Assembly (NCBI GenBank): GCA_030527765.1
Contig: JAUNAE010000051.1
Location: 1 to 15,427, forward strand
Source of the DNA: Eubacteriales bacterium
GTDB lineage: Bacteria; Bacillota_A; Clostridia; Lachnospirales; Lachnospiraceae
Length of the DNA: 15,427 bases
Direction: 5' to 3'
Each line of letters opens with the position of its first letter. Within the stretch, counting starts at the first letter, position 1. Below are positions 1-7,317 of the stretch, piece by piece. The translations under genes were made by a program, and so were the position numbers. The notes under the pieces were generated by a model that saw nothing but the letters and a program-made list of their open reading frames with translations, had not been told where the DNA came from and made no database searches.

Positions 1-27
1 CCATTCGTCCTTTACCTCATGGGAAAT

Positions 28-69
28 AAAAAAGGGGGTTGTCGCAGATAAGATATTGCGACAACCCCC
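28..69 (-). terminator. Rho-independent terminator of the GH1 gene
   Basis: A perfect 13-bp inverted repeat (34-46 with 57-69, arms starting GGGGGTTGTCGCA) encloses a 10-nt loop. On the minus strand the stem is followed by a T-run (the plus-strand A-run at 28-33). It lies 28 bases past the stop codon of the minus-strand GH1 gene and closes that transcript. Confidence 0.93.
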
Positions 70-97
70 AAAAATATATTTCTTAACAGATTAATTT

Positions 98-1507
98 TCA
101 GCTTAAATCCTCGCCGTTTGTGGCGATGACTTTCTTGTACCAGTAGAAGGAATCCTTGCGGTATCTCTTCATATCCTTTAGATCGAATTCATCGCGGTTT
201 ACATAGATGAAGCCATATCTCTTAACCATTCCCTCGTGTGTGGAGATCAGGTCGATTGCGGACCAGGGGCAGTAGCCCATCATCTCAACGCCTTCATCAA
301 CAGCGGTCATGAGCTGTGCGATGTGCTGTCTGAGGTACTCGATTCTGTAATCGTCGTGAACCTTGCCGTCCTCGGTCAGTGTGTCGTAGGCGCCGAGACC
401 GTTTTCTGTGATGATCATGGGAAGGTGATAGCGGCTGTACATTTCGCGAAGTGTTACGCGGAAGCCGTCGGGATCGATTTCCCAGCCGAACTCGGTTCTT
501 AACAGATTCTGATTTCTTACTGTGCGGTAAACACCGGGCTCAACCTGCTGTCCCTGCTGGTCGCCGGATACAGCCTCTGTGTCGCCGTCATCCCACTCAA
601 CAGTAGCTGTGTTGTAGTAGTTGAAGCCGATGAAATCCGGGTGGCCGGAAGCCATGATCTCCATGTCATTTTCTTCCATTTCCGGAATTGCGTCGTGCTC
701 CTCGAGGAATTTCCATACGAGGTTGTTATATTTGCCGTAAACCGCGAGATCGAGATAGAGCCAGTTGCGGATCGCGTTGAAGTTCTGTGCAGCGAGCATG
801 TCCTTCGGCTTGCAGCTAGCGGGATAAACATAGGCGATGTTCGGAGCGGGACCGATCTTTGCATTCGGAAGCATCTCGTGGCAGAGAGCCATTGCCTTCG
901 CCTGTGCGAGAAGCATGTGGTGATTTTCCTGGTAGAGCTTCTTGTAGAGGTTGTCGACACCCTCGGTATTGGTGGTACCGATCAGGGCGCCAACCAGAGT
1001 CAGCATGTTCTGCTCATTGATCGTGAGCCAGTATTTTACGCGGTCGCCGTAGTTCTCATAGAGAATCTTTGCGAAGTTTACGAATTCATCGACGCTCTCA
1101 CGTCTGGACCAGCCGCCCTTTTCCTCGAGTGCTGCGGGAAGGTCAAAGTGGAACATTGTAACGAGAGGCTCGATACCGTACTTCAGGCACTCATCGATGA
1201 CATTGCTGTAGAAGTCGATACCTTCCTGATTGACTTCGCCGGCTCCCTTGGGAAGAATACGGGACCATGCAATAGAGAAACGGAAGGTCTTGAAGCCCAT
1301 CTCAGCCATCAGTGCGATGTCTTCTTTATATCTGTGATAGAAATCCGCGCAGACATCAAGTTCACTGGTTCCTGCGGGAACCTTTTTCACATCCTGTACG
1401 CTCGGACCCTTTCCGTGAGTGAGATTGGCACCTTCTACCTGATAAGCGGATGTGGATGCGCCCCATAAGAAGTCTTCCGGTAATTTGTGATGCTTTGTGA
1501 TGATCAT
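98..1507 (-). CDS. GH1 6-phospho-beta-glucosidase
   Basis: This 469-residue glycoside hydrolase family 1 enzyme has the usual family length. The N-terminal FLWGASTSAYQVEG stretch, the acid/base glutamate E165 in TINEQN and the nucleophile E368 in ITENG are all visible. Near the C-terminus S422, K429 and Y431 (in STHEGMVKRYGF) have the same spacing as the phosphate-binding Ser/Lys/Tyr triad of known GH1 phospho-glycosidases, so a 6-phosphorylated beta-glucoside is the likely substrate. Cleavage would occur in the cytoplasm after PTS-type uptake, but no PTS genes are in the window. The ATG at 1507 follows a good GGGAGG ribosome site. The gene lies downstream of an RpiR-family regulator on the same strand, with an operator-like region between them. 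The exact sugar (cellobiose-P, arbutin-P or similar) cannot be read from sequence. Confidence 0.92.
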   Translation of the reverse strand: MIITKHHKLPEDFLWGASTSAYQVEGANLTHGKGPSVQDVKKVPAGTSELDVCADFYHRYKEDIALMAEMGFKTFRFSIAWSRILPKGAGEVNQEGIDFYSNVIDECLKYGIEPLVTMFHFDLPAALEEKGGWSRRESVDEFVNFAKILYENYGDRVKYWLTINEQNMLTLVGALIGTTNTEGVDNLYKKLYQENHHMLLAQAKAMALCHEMLPNAKIGPAPNIAYVYPASCKPKDMLAAQNFNAIRNWLYLDLAVYGKYNNLVWKFLEEHDAIPEMEENDMEIMASGHPDFIGFNYYNTATVEWDDGDTEAVSGDQQGQQVEPGVYRTVRNQNLLRTEFGWEIDPDGFRVTLREMYSRYHLPMIITENGLGAYDTLTEDGKVHDDYRIEYLRQHIAQLMTAVDEGVEMMGYCPWSAIDLISTHEGMVKRYGFIYVNRDEFDLKDMKRYRKDSFYWYKKVIATNGEDLS

Positions 1508-1619
1508 GTTAACCTCCCGTAATGTTGTATTTTATATGTGATATATCTTTCCCTGAACTTGATTGTAGGATACGAAAAGAGGCGGAGAGAAGCAATGGTC
1601 CCCGCCGGAAATGATCGTG

Positions 1620-1680
1620 TGTTTCAAAATTATGTTTCAAGTGCTGTTTTTTGTTGAAACAGTGTTTCAATTGGTGAAAC
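1620..1680 (-). promoter_or_regulatory. GTTTCA/TGAAAC operator cluster over the GH1 promoter
   Basis: Five half-sites lie in 61 bases: TGTTTCAA at 1620-1627 and again at 1633-1640, then a perfect 17-bp palindrome TTGAAACA-G-TGTTTCAA at 1654-1670, which overlaps a second palindrome GTTTCA-N5-TGAAAC at 1664-1680. A minus-strand promoter can be placed inside the cluster: -35 TCAACA (1657-1652), 17-bp spacer, -10 CATAAT (1634-1629). Repressor binding would then cover it. RpiR-family regulators often bind TGAAA/TTTCA-type palindromes, so the adjacent regulator is the natural candidate. A weaker alternative promoter (TTCAGG-N17-TAAAAT, 1557-1529) lies closer to the gene. Repeats are seen; binding is inferred. 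Confidence 0.6.
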
Positions 1681-1695
1681 GACCTTGTTTTTTGC

Positions 1696-2562
1696 CTAAA
1701 TATTCCAGAATTCTTTTCCCAGTTGTTCGTAACTTTCATTCAGTTTCATGCAGGCCTCGTAGTTTTTGCTGAACAGGCAGGCAAACATCGTGTCCAGAAT
1801 AAATTTGACGGAGGTGGTGAATTTCAAGGACCACATTTCCGCAAAATCTTCCCTGTCACTTGTGAAAGATTCCGCGACGAAAACATAGTCCGCATGTTTC
1901 CCCAGCGTGGAGTGTTTTGATCTTGTGATCGCAATGACAGGAACTTTCTTTTGTTTGAGGATCATTGCGATACGGATCAGGCGCCGGTTCTCACCTGTGT
2001 GGCTGATCAGAATCGCCGCGTGCTGCCGCTCTGCCGAGAGCGCGGCGAGCTCCTGCGCATTGACTGCCTCAAAAGTGTTTGCGGCTTTTCCGCAGTGCGC
2101 AAACTGACTGCATGCATACCTGCAGAGATGCACATTGGTATCCGAGGCATAAAAACCGATAAAGGAAGCTTTATTCAGAGTATCCACCGCACGCATCATC
2201 TGCTCGACGGAGAGCTCGCGGCTCGTTCCCTGAATGGAATTGAGAAATAGTTCTTCGACTTTCCGGGACATCCGCGCGGTATTTTCATTTTCGCGGATTC
2301 CTGCCTGTTCTTCCGCACTTTTTTCGTAGATTTCTCCGGATTGAAGACTGGCAGCAAAGCGCTGCTTAAAATCAGAGAAGTTTTCGCAGCCCAGCTTGCG
2401 GCAAAATCTGGAGACCGCGGCTGCACTGGAGAGCGTGGCTGCTCCCAGATCCCGTGTAGTTGCCTGAAGAATTTCTTCGGGGTGATTCAATATGTATTCT
2501 TTGATCTCGACCTCACGCTCGGTGAGGTTCTCAGCTTTCCTGATCTCTTTAATAATTCCCAT
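1696..2562 (-). CDS. MurR/RpiR-family transcriptional regulator
   Basis: A 288-residue protein with the two-domain RpiR layout. The N-terminal helix-turn-helix (about residues 1-80) contains the typical TLSSAAAVSRFCRKLGC recognition region followed by FSDFKQRF. The C-terminal sugar-isomerase (SIS) domain (about 120-260) includes ILISHTGENRRLI and VIAITRSKHSTLGKHADYV, which normally bind a phosphosugar effector. It lies directly upstream of the GH1 gene in the same direction, 188 bases apart, with dense palindromes between them, so it probably senses a sugar phosphate and controls the glucosidase. The ATG at 2562 has only a weak purine-rich site (GAAAGAAG), consistent with low expression. Family assignment is firm; effector and sign of regulation are not known. 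Confidence 0.92.
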   Translation of the reverse strand: MGIIKEIRKAENLTEREVEIKEYILNHPEEILQATTRDLGAATLSSAAAVSRFCRKLGCENFSDFKQRFAASLQSGEIYEKSAEEQAGIRENENTARMSRKVEELFLNSIQGTSRELSVEQMMRAVDTLNKASFIGFYASDTNVHLCRYACSQFAHCGKAANTFEAVNAQELAALSAERQHAAILISHTGENRRLIRIAMILKQKKVPVIAITRSKHSTLGKHADYVFVAESFTSDREDFAEMWSLKFTTSVKFILDTMFACLFSKNYEACMKLNESYEQLGKEFWNI

Positions 2563-2699
2563 GTGACTTCTTTCATTTCGAGGAGTGAGTGTTTATGTTT
2601 TTAATTTTACTCCGACGCCTGCGATTTTTCGAGGTGTTTGCAATAGTAATAAATCCCGGGGGCCGACTGAGATCTGAAGATGTAAAAAATATGAGTAAA

Positions 2700-2721
2700 T
2701 TTCATAAAAAACACCATGAAA
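2700..2721. promoter_or_regulatory. Possible RpiR-type operator upstream of the regulator gene
   Basis: TTTCAT at 2700-2705 and ATGAAA at 2716-2721 form a perfect inverted repeat with a 10-base spacer. The half-site TTTCA/TGAAA is the one repeated in front of the GH1 gene. Its position between the divergent regulator and MATE genes would suit autoregulation. The spacer differs from the sites at 1654-1680, so this is tentative. Confidence 0.25.
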
Positions 2722-2746
2722 CACCGGAAATAACAAAAAATATGCT

Positions 2747-2779
2747 CGGTATTTAAATGATATACCGGACGGGTATAAT
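2747..2779 (+). promoter_or_regulatory. MATE promoter with an embedded palindromic operator
   Basis: A consensus -10 TATAAT (2774-2779) follows a 4/6-match -35 TTTAAA (2752-2757) at a 16-base spacing. The spacer and -10 hold a perfect palindrome TATACC-GGACG-GGTATA (2761-2777). A further half-site makes a second inverted repeat, CGGTAT (2747-2752) with ATACCG (2762-2767). The dyads over the core promoter suggest control by a dimeric regulator not encoded nearby. The remainder of 2563-2841 shows no gene I can support. Confidence 0.55.
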
Positions 2780-2831
2780 AATATCTTGCAAGATGAGTTA
2801 CTTTAGTAATAAACATATAGGGTAGAATTTG

Positions 2832-2888
2832 ATGAAGGCAATTGTATTTATTGTTGCCGCTGAAGAGGAAGAGGACAATGGAGGTTAA
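2832..2888 (+). CDS. Possible 18-residue leader ORF overlapping the MATE start
   Basis: ATG at 2832 opens an 18-codon frame (MKAIVFIVAAEEEEDNGG) ending with TAA at 2886-2888, eight bases past the MATE ATG at 2878 and in a different frame. The upstream GGGTAG is a weak ribosome site. If translated, it would couple to the pump's start. It may be chance; only the overlap geometry supports it. Confidence 0.2.
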   Translation: MKAIVFIVAAEEEEDNGG

Positions 2889-4257
2889 AGCACAAAGAAC
2901 ATACGCTGATTTCTTCACGAAGGATCCTGCGTTTAAGAGAAGAATGCTCGTCCTTATGGGGACGATCACGCTGCAGAACATAATTGCATACAGCATTAAT
3001 ATGGTAGATAACCTGATGCTCGGGAGCTTCAGTCAGGAAGCTTTATCGGGGGCAGCCATCGTCAATCAGGTTTTCTTTATCGTGCAGCAGCTATGCATTG
3101 CAATTGCTGACGTAACGGTTTTGATCGGTTCGCAGTATTGGGGGAAAAAGCAGATCTCGCCGATTCGAAAGCTGATCGGAATTGCGCTTAAGACGACAGC
3201 GATCTGCAGTGTGATCGTGTTCGGTCTCTGCACGTTTGCTCCGGGAGTTCTGCTGAGGTTGTTCACTTCGGACAGCCATATTCTGAATGAGGGACTGAGC
3301 TATTTGAATATTGTAAAATTCAGCTTTGTTCTGTTTATGTTTTCCTCCTGTTTCATAGCGGGACTCAGAACTGTTGAGGTAGTTCGAATTTCTTTTTATT
3401 TGTCTATTGTGACGCTGTTTGTGAACTGCGGAATCAACGGACTGCTGATCTTCGGACTTTTCGGACTTCCGAGGCTTGGCATAGTGGGGGCGGCAGTCGG
3501 AACTCTGATTGCGAGAATCATAGAGTTTATAGTTCTGCTGTTTTATGTGTCAAAAATTGATAAGGTCGTAGATCTGTTTTCCGAGAATCCGTTTATCGGG
3601 GATCCCGGTCTCAGTAAGGATTTCCGAAAGGCGGCGTCAATAATGATTCCGGCGGACCTGGGCTGGTCTGTAGCCACACCTTTTCAAAGTGCGATTCTGG
3701 GAAGTATGTCCGTGAATGCAATTGCGGCAAATTCCATCGCAACGACCTTTTACAATTTCTTGAAAGTCGTGATTCGTGCGGAATCTGCATCCTCTGCCGT
3801 TATTATAGGAAGCGCGATCGGGGAGAATGATATTGAAGAAGTGAAGGCAAAGGCGAGGAACTTGAGTGTAATATTCATAGGAACGGGCGCGGTTTTGGGA
3901 ATGTTGTTACTGTTGCTGAAGGGACCGCTGCTCTCTGTCTATACGCTGAACGATGAGGCGGTATCCATGGCACATCAGATGATTACTCTTTATGCGGTGA
4001 TAATGGTGTTTATGTCCTACCAGATGCCTGTATCCACCGGTATCATTCGTGCGGGCGGAGATACAAAATTTCATTTTCTGCTGAATATTACCGGAGTATG
4101 GTGCGTATGTATTCCGCTGTCTTTCCTGGCAGCGTATGTATGGCATCTGCCGGTCATTGTGGTCGTACTGTTTGCGCAGATCGACCAGATCTACAAGTGT
4201 GTGCCTGTATTTTTGAGATTTCGAAAATATAAGTGGATTCGTAAATTAACCAGATAA
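2878..4257 (+). CDS. MATE-family multidrug/cation efflux transporter
   Basis: A 459-residue polytopic membrane protein with the length and alternating hydrophobic pattern of the 12-helix MATE (MOP superfamily) exporters. Recognisable parts are the first-helix region with INMVDNLMLGSF, the loop SQYWGKKQ and the C-terminal-half GIIRAGGDTKFHF, all typical of NorM/DinF-like pumps. These export cationic compounds in exchange for Na+ or H+. I choose ATG 2878, preceded by GAGGAAGAGG at proper spacing, over the in-frame TTG at 2842, which lacks a ribosome site. The gene stands alone on the plus strand, divergent from the rpiR-type gene, with its own promoter and palindromic operator. No terminator is evident right after it; transcription probably runs to the hairpin at 4816. 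Substrate is unknown. Confidence 0.92.
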   Translation: MEVKAQRTYADFFTKDPAFKRRMLVLMGTITLQNIIAYSINMVDNLMLGSFSQEALSGAAIVNQVFFIVQQLCIAIADVTVLIGSQYWGKKQISPIRKLIGIALKTTAICSVIVFGLCTFAPGVLLRLFTSDSHILNEGLSYLNIVKFSFVLFMFSSCFIAGLRTVEVVRISFYLSIVTLFVNCGINGLLIFGLFGLPRLGIVGAAVGTLIARIIEFIVLLFYVSKIDKVVDLFSENPFIGDPGLSKDFRKAASIMIPADLGWSVATPFQSAILGSMSVNAIAANSIATTFYNFLKVVIRAESASSAVIIGSAIGENDIEEVKAKARNLSVIFIGTGAVLGMLLLLLKGPLLSVYTLNDEAVSMAHQMITLYAVIMVFMSYQMPVSTGIIRAGGDTKFHFLLNITGVWCVCIPLSFLAAYVWHLPVIVVVLFAQIDQIYKCVPVFLRFRKYKWIRKLTR

Positions 4258-4387
4258 AACGCAGGAGTAAAAAGTCCCGGTTATTGAAAAGAATAATGTG
4301 AATTGATGCGGGGCTGTTGTACTGATTACTCGGTATGGCAGCCTCGTTTTTTAGCGTTGATAAGATGTATAAGTGTTGTTAAAATGA

Positions 4388-4812
4388 GTCGGATCTCTAT
4401 CCTCGATTCCGGATGCGGTTTCTTCAGCGTCCACAAGCAGTGGAAGTTCGAAGTATACGATGAATGTCGCAGATGCAATGCGACAGGCACTTTCTCAGGC
4501 ACCTGCGAGAGAAAATGATGACGAGGACGACGATGATGACTCGGGTGATTCGGATGAGGATCCGGACGTGCATCAGAAGACAGTTATACCGGAACGTCAG
4601 AGATGTCGAACGGACACCTGATCATGCTGAACGTTACAGTAGACAGCGAGGGAAAGATCTCGGATATTTCGATCAAGGAAGCCGATGGCAACTGGGATAC
4701 TCTTCTGGGTGAGGTAAAAGGAAATTGTATCGGAACCTATGTGGATCTCTCTGCCGATGACGGAAAGAAGATGATCGTACACTTCTTTAAGACGAATTAT
4801 TTGCGGAAATAA
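4388..4812 (+). pseudogene. Frameshifted remnant of an FMN-binding-domain protein
   Basis: No intact gene fits 4258-4967, but two overlapping frames make sense together. The first (4388-4618) reads a DAVSSASTSS stretch followed by NVADAMRQALSQA, which resembles the end of an FMN_bind domain (canonical form like DAVSGAT-TS...A..AL), the site flavinylated by ApbE. It continues into an acidic linker (ENDDEDDDDDSGDSDEDPD). A one-base loss, somewhere in 4558-4618, moves the frame to 4558-4812. That frame begins SYTGTSE...LNVTVDSEGKISDI, like the start of another FMN_bind repeat (YTGT..G...V.VTV..GKI..I), and ends at TAA 4810-4812. Both frames are stopped upstream and no N-terminal signal peptide or good ribosome site is found. 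I read this as a decayed, 5'-truncated gene. The second domain diverges after GKISDI, so its identity is less sure. Confidence 0.55.
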
Positions 4813-4815
4813 CTG

Positions 4816-4859
4816 AAATCCCGGCAGACATACACGAGTGTATGTCTGCCGGGATTTTT
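4816..4859 (+). terminator. Strong terminator before the EutH operon
   Basis: A nearly uninterrupted 20-bp inverted repeat (4816-4835 with 4838-4857, core ATCCCGGCAGACATACAC) is followed by a T-run. It sits four bases after the stop of the FMN-binding remnant. The A-run at its left foot could let it work in both directions. It insulates the downstream operon. Confidence 0.93.
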
Positions 4860-4877
4860 ATATATTTCTATATACAA

Positions 4878-4920
4878 TGTGCTGTGGAGCACAGAACGCA
4901 GAGCTGACAAAAGTTATAAT
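4878..4920 (+). promoter_or_regulatory. eutH-operon promoter with a Crp/Fnr-type site
   Basis: A perfect palindrome TGTGCT-GTGG-AGCACA (4878-4893) has the TGTG-N8-CACA spacing of Crp-family sites. A consensus -10 TATAAT lies at 4915-4920 and no good -35 hexamer is present at the right distance. With a start predicted about 7 bases after the -10, the palindrome centre (4885.5) falls near -41.5, the class II activator position. Activation by a Crp/Fnr-family protein is the simple inference. Confidence 0.6.
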
Positions 4921-4967
4921 TTTATCAAAAGATTCAACAGTACTTGGCAAAGAGCAAAGGAGGAGTT

Positions 4968-6068
4968 ATGGGAACTTTTAACACAGTGATTGTTTATGCA
5001 ATTGCGATTTTTTTTCTTGTTGGTATCTTTGATAGAGTATTTTTAAGGGGAAGGCTTGGATTCTCAGCTGAATTGGAAAAGGGAATTTCTCAGGTGGCAG
5101 GATTGATTATGTCACTGGTAGGAATTATGTGTTTTGCACCTCTTTTGGGAAAGATACTGACACCGATCGTATCACCTCTTTACAATTTGATTGGTGCTGA
5201 TCCGGCGAACTTTCCGGGCATAATTTTGGGACCTGATGGAGGGGCGTTTGCGCTGGCACAGTCTATGACAGAAGACAACAAAGTGATTGCTCTGTCCGGC
5301 CTGTTTCTTGCATCCATGCTTGGAGTGACGATCTGCTTTTCACTGCCGTTTGCACTGGGGATTGTTGATGAAGAAGACAAGGATGTGCTGAGTAAGGGAA
5401 TGCTTGCAGGTATTATTGCGTCCCCCTTCGGTGCGGTGATCTCAGGGCTGATCGCAGGGTTTCCGATCACATTTATTATAAAGAATCTATCCATCACATT
5501 TGTGATCGTGATTCTGATAGTTATTGCCCTTATTAAGGCACAGGATGCACTGGTAAAAGGCTTTGCTCTGTTCTCAAAAGGCATTTCAGCTCTGGCGACA
5601 CTCAGTCTTGGTTTTGCATGTTTCGAGATGCTTACGGGAATAAAGTTGATTCCGGGACTCGACAGTATCGGAGACAAGTTTCAGATGGTAGGAAGTATGG
5701 GAATCACGATCGGTGGAGCGCTGTGTATGATTCTGTTTTTGCAGAAGATTTTAAAGAAAGCATTCCTGGCACTTGGCAAATTGTTGAAGGTGAACGATGT
5801 TGCTGTTATGGGAATTATTCTGAGTACAGCCAACGCGATGCCGGTCTACAGTATGATTAAAGATATGGATCAGAGAGGAAAACTTTTCGCAGTGGCATTT
5901 TCGGTTCCCGCATGCTATTCACTGGGAGCACACCTTGCATACACAGCGACTGTAATGCCTGAATATATCCTCCCTGAAGTATTGGGAAAAATCATCTGCG
6001 GTATTCTTGCGATAATTATTGCGCAGTGTGTTTTTGTTAGAGGAAATCAAGAGGAATGGAATAAATGA
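4968..6068 (+). CDS. EutH-family ethanolamine-type transporter, without other eut genes
   Basis: A 366-residue integral membrane protein that aligns by eye with E. coli EutH along most of its length. Shared landmarks include FAPLLGKILTPIVSPLYNLIGADP near the N-terminus, SLPFALGIV, LIPGLD, and the C-terminal GKLLKVND, MDQRGK and LGAHLA segments. EutH is the permease of ethanolamine utilisation. No ammonia-lyase, microcompartment or other eut gene is in the window, so this copy may carry another small amine or alcohol. ATG 4968 is chosen because AAAGGAGGAG lies just upstream; the in-frame TTG at 4944 starts before that site and is rejected. It heads a three-gene operon (52 bases to the cyclase gene) behind a Crp-type promoter. 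It is shorter than E. coli EutH (about 408). Confidence 0.88.
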   Translation: MGTFNTVIVYAIAIFFLVGIFDRVFLRGRLGFSAELEKGISQVAGLIMSLVGIMCFAPLLGKILTPIVSPLYNLIGADPANFPGIILGPDGGAFALAQSMTEDNKVIALSGLFLASMLGVTICFSLPFALGIVDEEDKDVLSKGMLAGIIASPFGAVISGLIAGFPITFIIKNLSITFVIVILIVIALIKAQDALVKGFALFSKGISALATLSLGFACFEMLTGIKLIPGLDSIGDKFQMVGSMGITIGGALCMILFLQKILKKAFLALGKLLKVNDVAVMGIILSTANAMPVYSMIKDMDQRGKLFAVAFSVPACYSLGAHLAYTATVMPEYILPEVLGKIICGILAIIIAQCVFVRGNQEEWNK

Positions 6069-6120
6069 TTCTTTAAGAGTCACAGATAATAAATAATAAC
6101 CACACCTGAAGGAGGTAATT

Positions 6121-6801
6121 ATGAAGTACATTGAATTAAGTCATTATGTAAGAGATGGTCTTGTTTCCTTCCCCGGAATGCCGCCTGTGGAGATTTCGGC
6201 TTTTATGACCAGAGAAGAGTGCGGTGCAGCGTTTGGAAGTACCGGCGCAGCTTTGTTGGATCAGATCAAGATGGTCAATATCAGCGGAACTTATATTGAT
6301 TCGCCTTATCATAGATTTGAAGACGGATATAAGATTGGGGATATTCCGTTGGAGAAGCTTGTCAACCTGAGAACCTTCGTGGTACATGTAGATAAGTCAA
6401 AGGGATATTTTGATGTCGAAGATTTTGAAATCTATGCAGATGAGGATCTTGCCGGCGCGGCAGTGCTCTGTGAAAGTGGTCATGACAAAAAATTTATGAC
6501 ACCTGAGTACGAGAAAAACGTTCCTTACATCACGCTTGAAGGTGCCAAGTGGCTTATGGAACGAAAAGTAGCGGTTGTCGGTATTGATACACAGTTGGTT
6601 GATAACTACAATAAGAAGAGCGATCCGGATTATGAGGGAGATGTGGTACATGATGAGATTCTCGGCAATCTCTCGGTAATCTGTGAGGATATGATCGATC
6701 TGGACAAGCTTCCGGATAGAGGGGCTCGTCTTTATGTAGTTCCTATTCGTGTGGAAATGGCAAGCTTTCCGGCAAGAGTGTTTGCAATTGTAGAAGAATG
6801 A
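6121..6801 (+). CDS. Cyclase-family (kynurenine-formamidase-like) hydrolase with variant metal site
   Basis: A 226-residue member of the cyclase/kynurenine-formamidase superfamily, which hydrolyses amides or cyclic amides using divalent metals. The family motif HxGTHxDxPxH appears as I54-S-G-T-Y58-I-D60-S-P-Y-H64. Two of the usual metal-ligand histidines are therefore Ile54 and Tyr58, while D60, H64, H177 (VVHDEILGN) and E189 (ICEDM) are kept. I recall a subgroup with GTYxDSPxHR(F/Y) in other bacteria, with unknown function. An excellent AAGGAGG site precedes the ATG. It sits between the EutH-type carrier and a small TIGR04076-type protein, so it may process the imported compound. No signal peptide is seen, so it is cytoplasmic. 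Fold assignment is firm; substrate is unknown. Confidence 0.85.
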   Translation: MKYIELSHYVRDGLVSFPGMPPVEISAFMTREECGAAFGSTGAALLDQIKMVNISGTYIDSPYHRFEDGYKIGDIPLEKLVNLRTFVVHVDKSKGYFDVEDFEIYADEDLAGAAVLCESGHDKKFMTPEYEKNVPYITLEGAKWLMERKVAVVGIDTQLVDNYNKKSDPDYEGDVVHDEILGNLSVICEDMIDLDKLPDRGARLYVVPIRVEMASFPARVFAIVEE

Positions 6802-6829
6802 TTAGAGAGTAAACTGCGTAGGAGAACAA

Positions 6830-7240
6830 ATGAAACATCAGTGTAAAATTACAGTATTGGAAACAAAGTGCTTTACAGAATATCAGGAGCAGTATCTTGC
6901 AGATCCGAAGTCTGGCCCCTGTCCGTTCTTTAAAAAGGGAGATACGTTCCTTCTTGAGAGAACACCTGAAAAAGATGATTTTTATTATCTTATGAATGGT
7001 AAATTCTGCGGAGAGGCCTGGGATGCTGTCAGCAGATATGTATATACAGCGCTGCAGGGAGGATCTATTATGCACGGATGGACCAATGATGAGCGAATGA
7101 TGATTTCCTGCTGCAATGATGGCACAAGACCGGTTATTTTTAAAATCGAGAGAATCGATATTCCGGAGAACCCGGAAGAGGAGGCCTGGCTTGCTTCGCA
7201 AAATTTCAAAAACAGTGCAGATAATGCATATACCGGCTGA
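6830..7240 (+). CDS. TIGR04076-type small cysteine-containing protein
   Basis: A 136-residue soluble protein matching the TIGR04076 family as I remember it: KITVLE near the start, the GPCPFF segment (C31), FCGEAWDAVSRYV (C60), MISCCNDGTRPVIFKIERI (C94, C95). The function of the family is not established. The conserved cysteines could bind a metal or act in redox chemistry, but that is speculation. The ATG at 6830 has a TAGGAGA site 28 bases after the cyclase stop, so the gene is translated from the same transcript. It ends the first operon, 77 bases before a terminator. Confidence 0.78.
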   Translation: MKHQCKITVLETKCFTEYQEQYLADPKSGPCPFFKKGDTFLLERTPEKDDFYYLMNGKFCGEAWDAVSRYVYTALQGGSIMHGWTNDERMMISCCNDGTRPVIFKIERIDIPENPEEEAWLASQNFKNSADNAYTG

Positions 7241-7317
7241 TTTGACACCATCTTTCGGATAAACGGATCCGGAAAGTATAGACAATATAATATAATTACC
7301 ACCCAATTCAGTAGAGG

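Noticed and set aside
641..1468. A 275-codon open frame on the plus strand inside the GH1 gene
   Set aside because: It is antisense to a well-conserved enzyme, has no recognisable domain or ribosome site, and results from codon bias of the real gene.
2607..2996. A 129-codon minus-strand frame across the rpiR-MATE intergenic region
   Set aside because: It runs through the MATE promoter and start and has no recognisable domain.
4558..4618. Programmed -1 frameshifting to join the two FMN-binding-like frames
   Set aside because: No X-XXY-YYZ slippery heptamer is visible in the overlap, and the remnant also lacks an N-terminus, so decay is simpler.
4968..6068. Part of an ethanolamine-utilisation locus
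   Set aside because: No eutABC, microcompartment shell, aldehyde dehydrogenase or eutVW genes are present within about 9 kb downstream.
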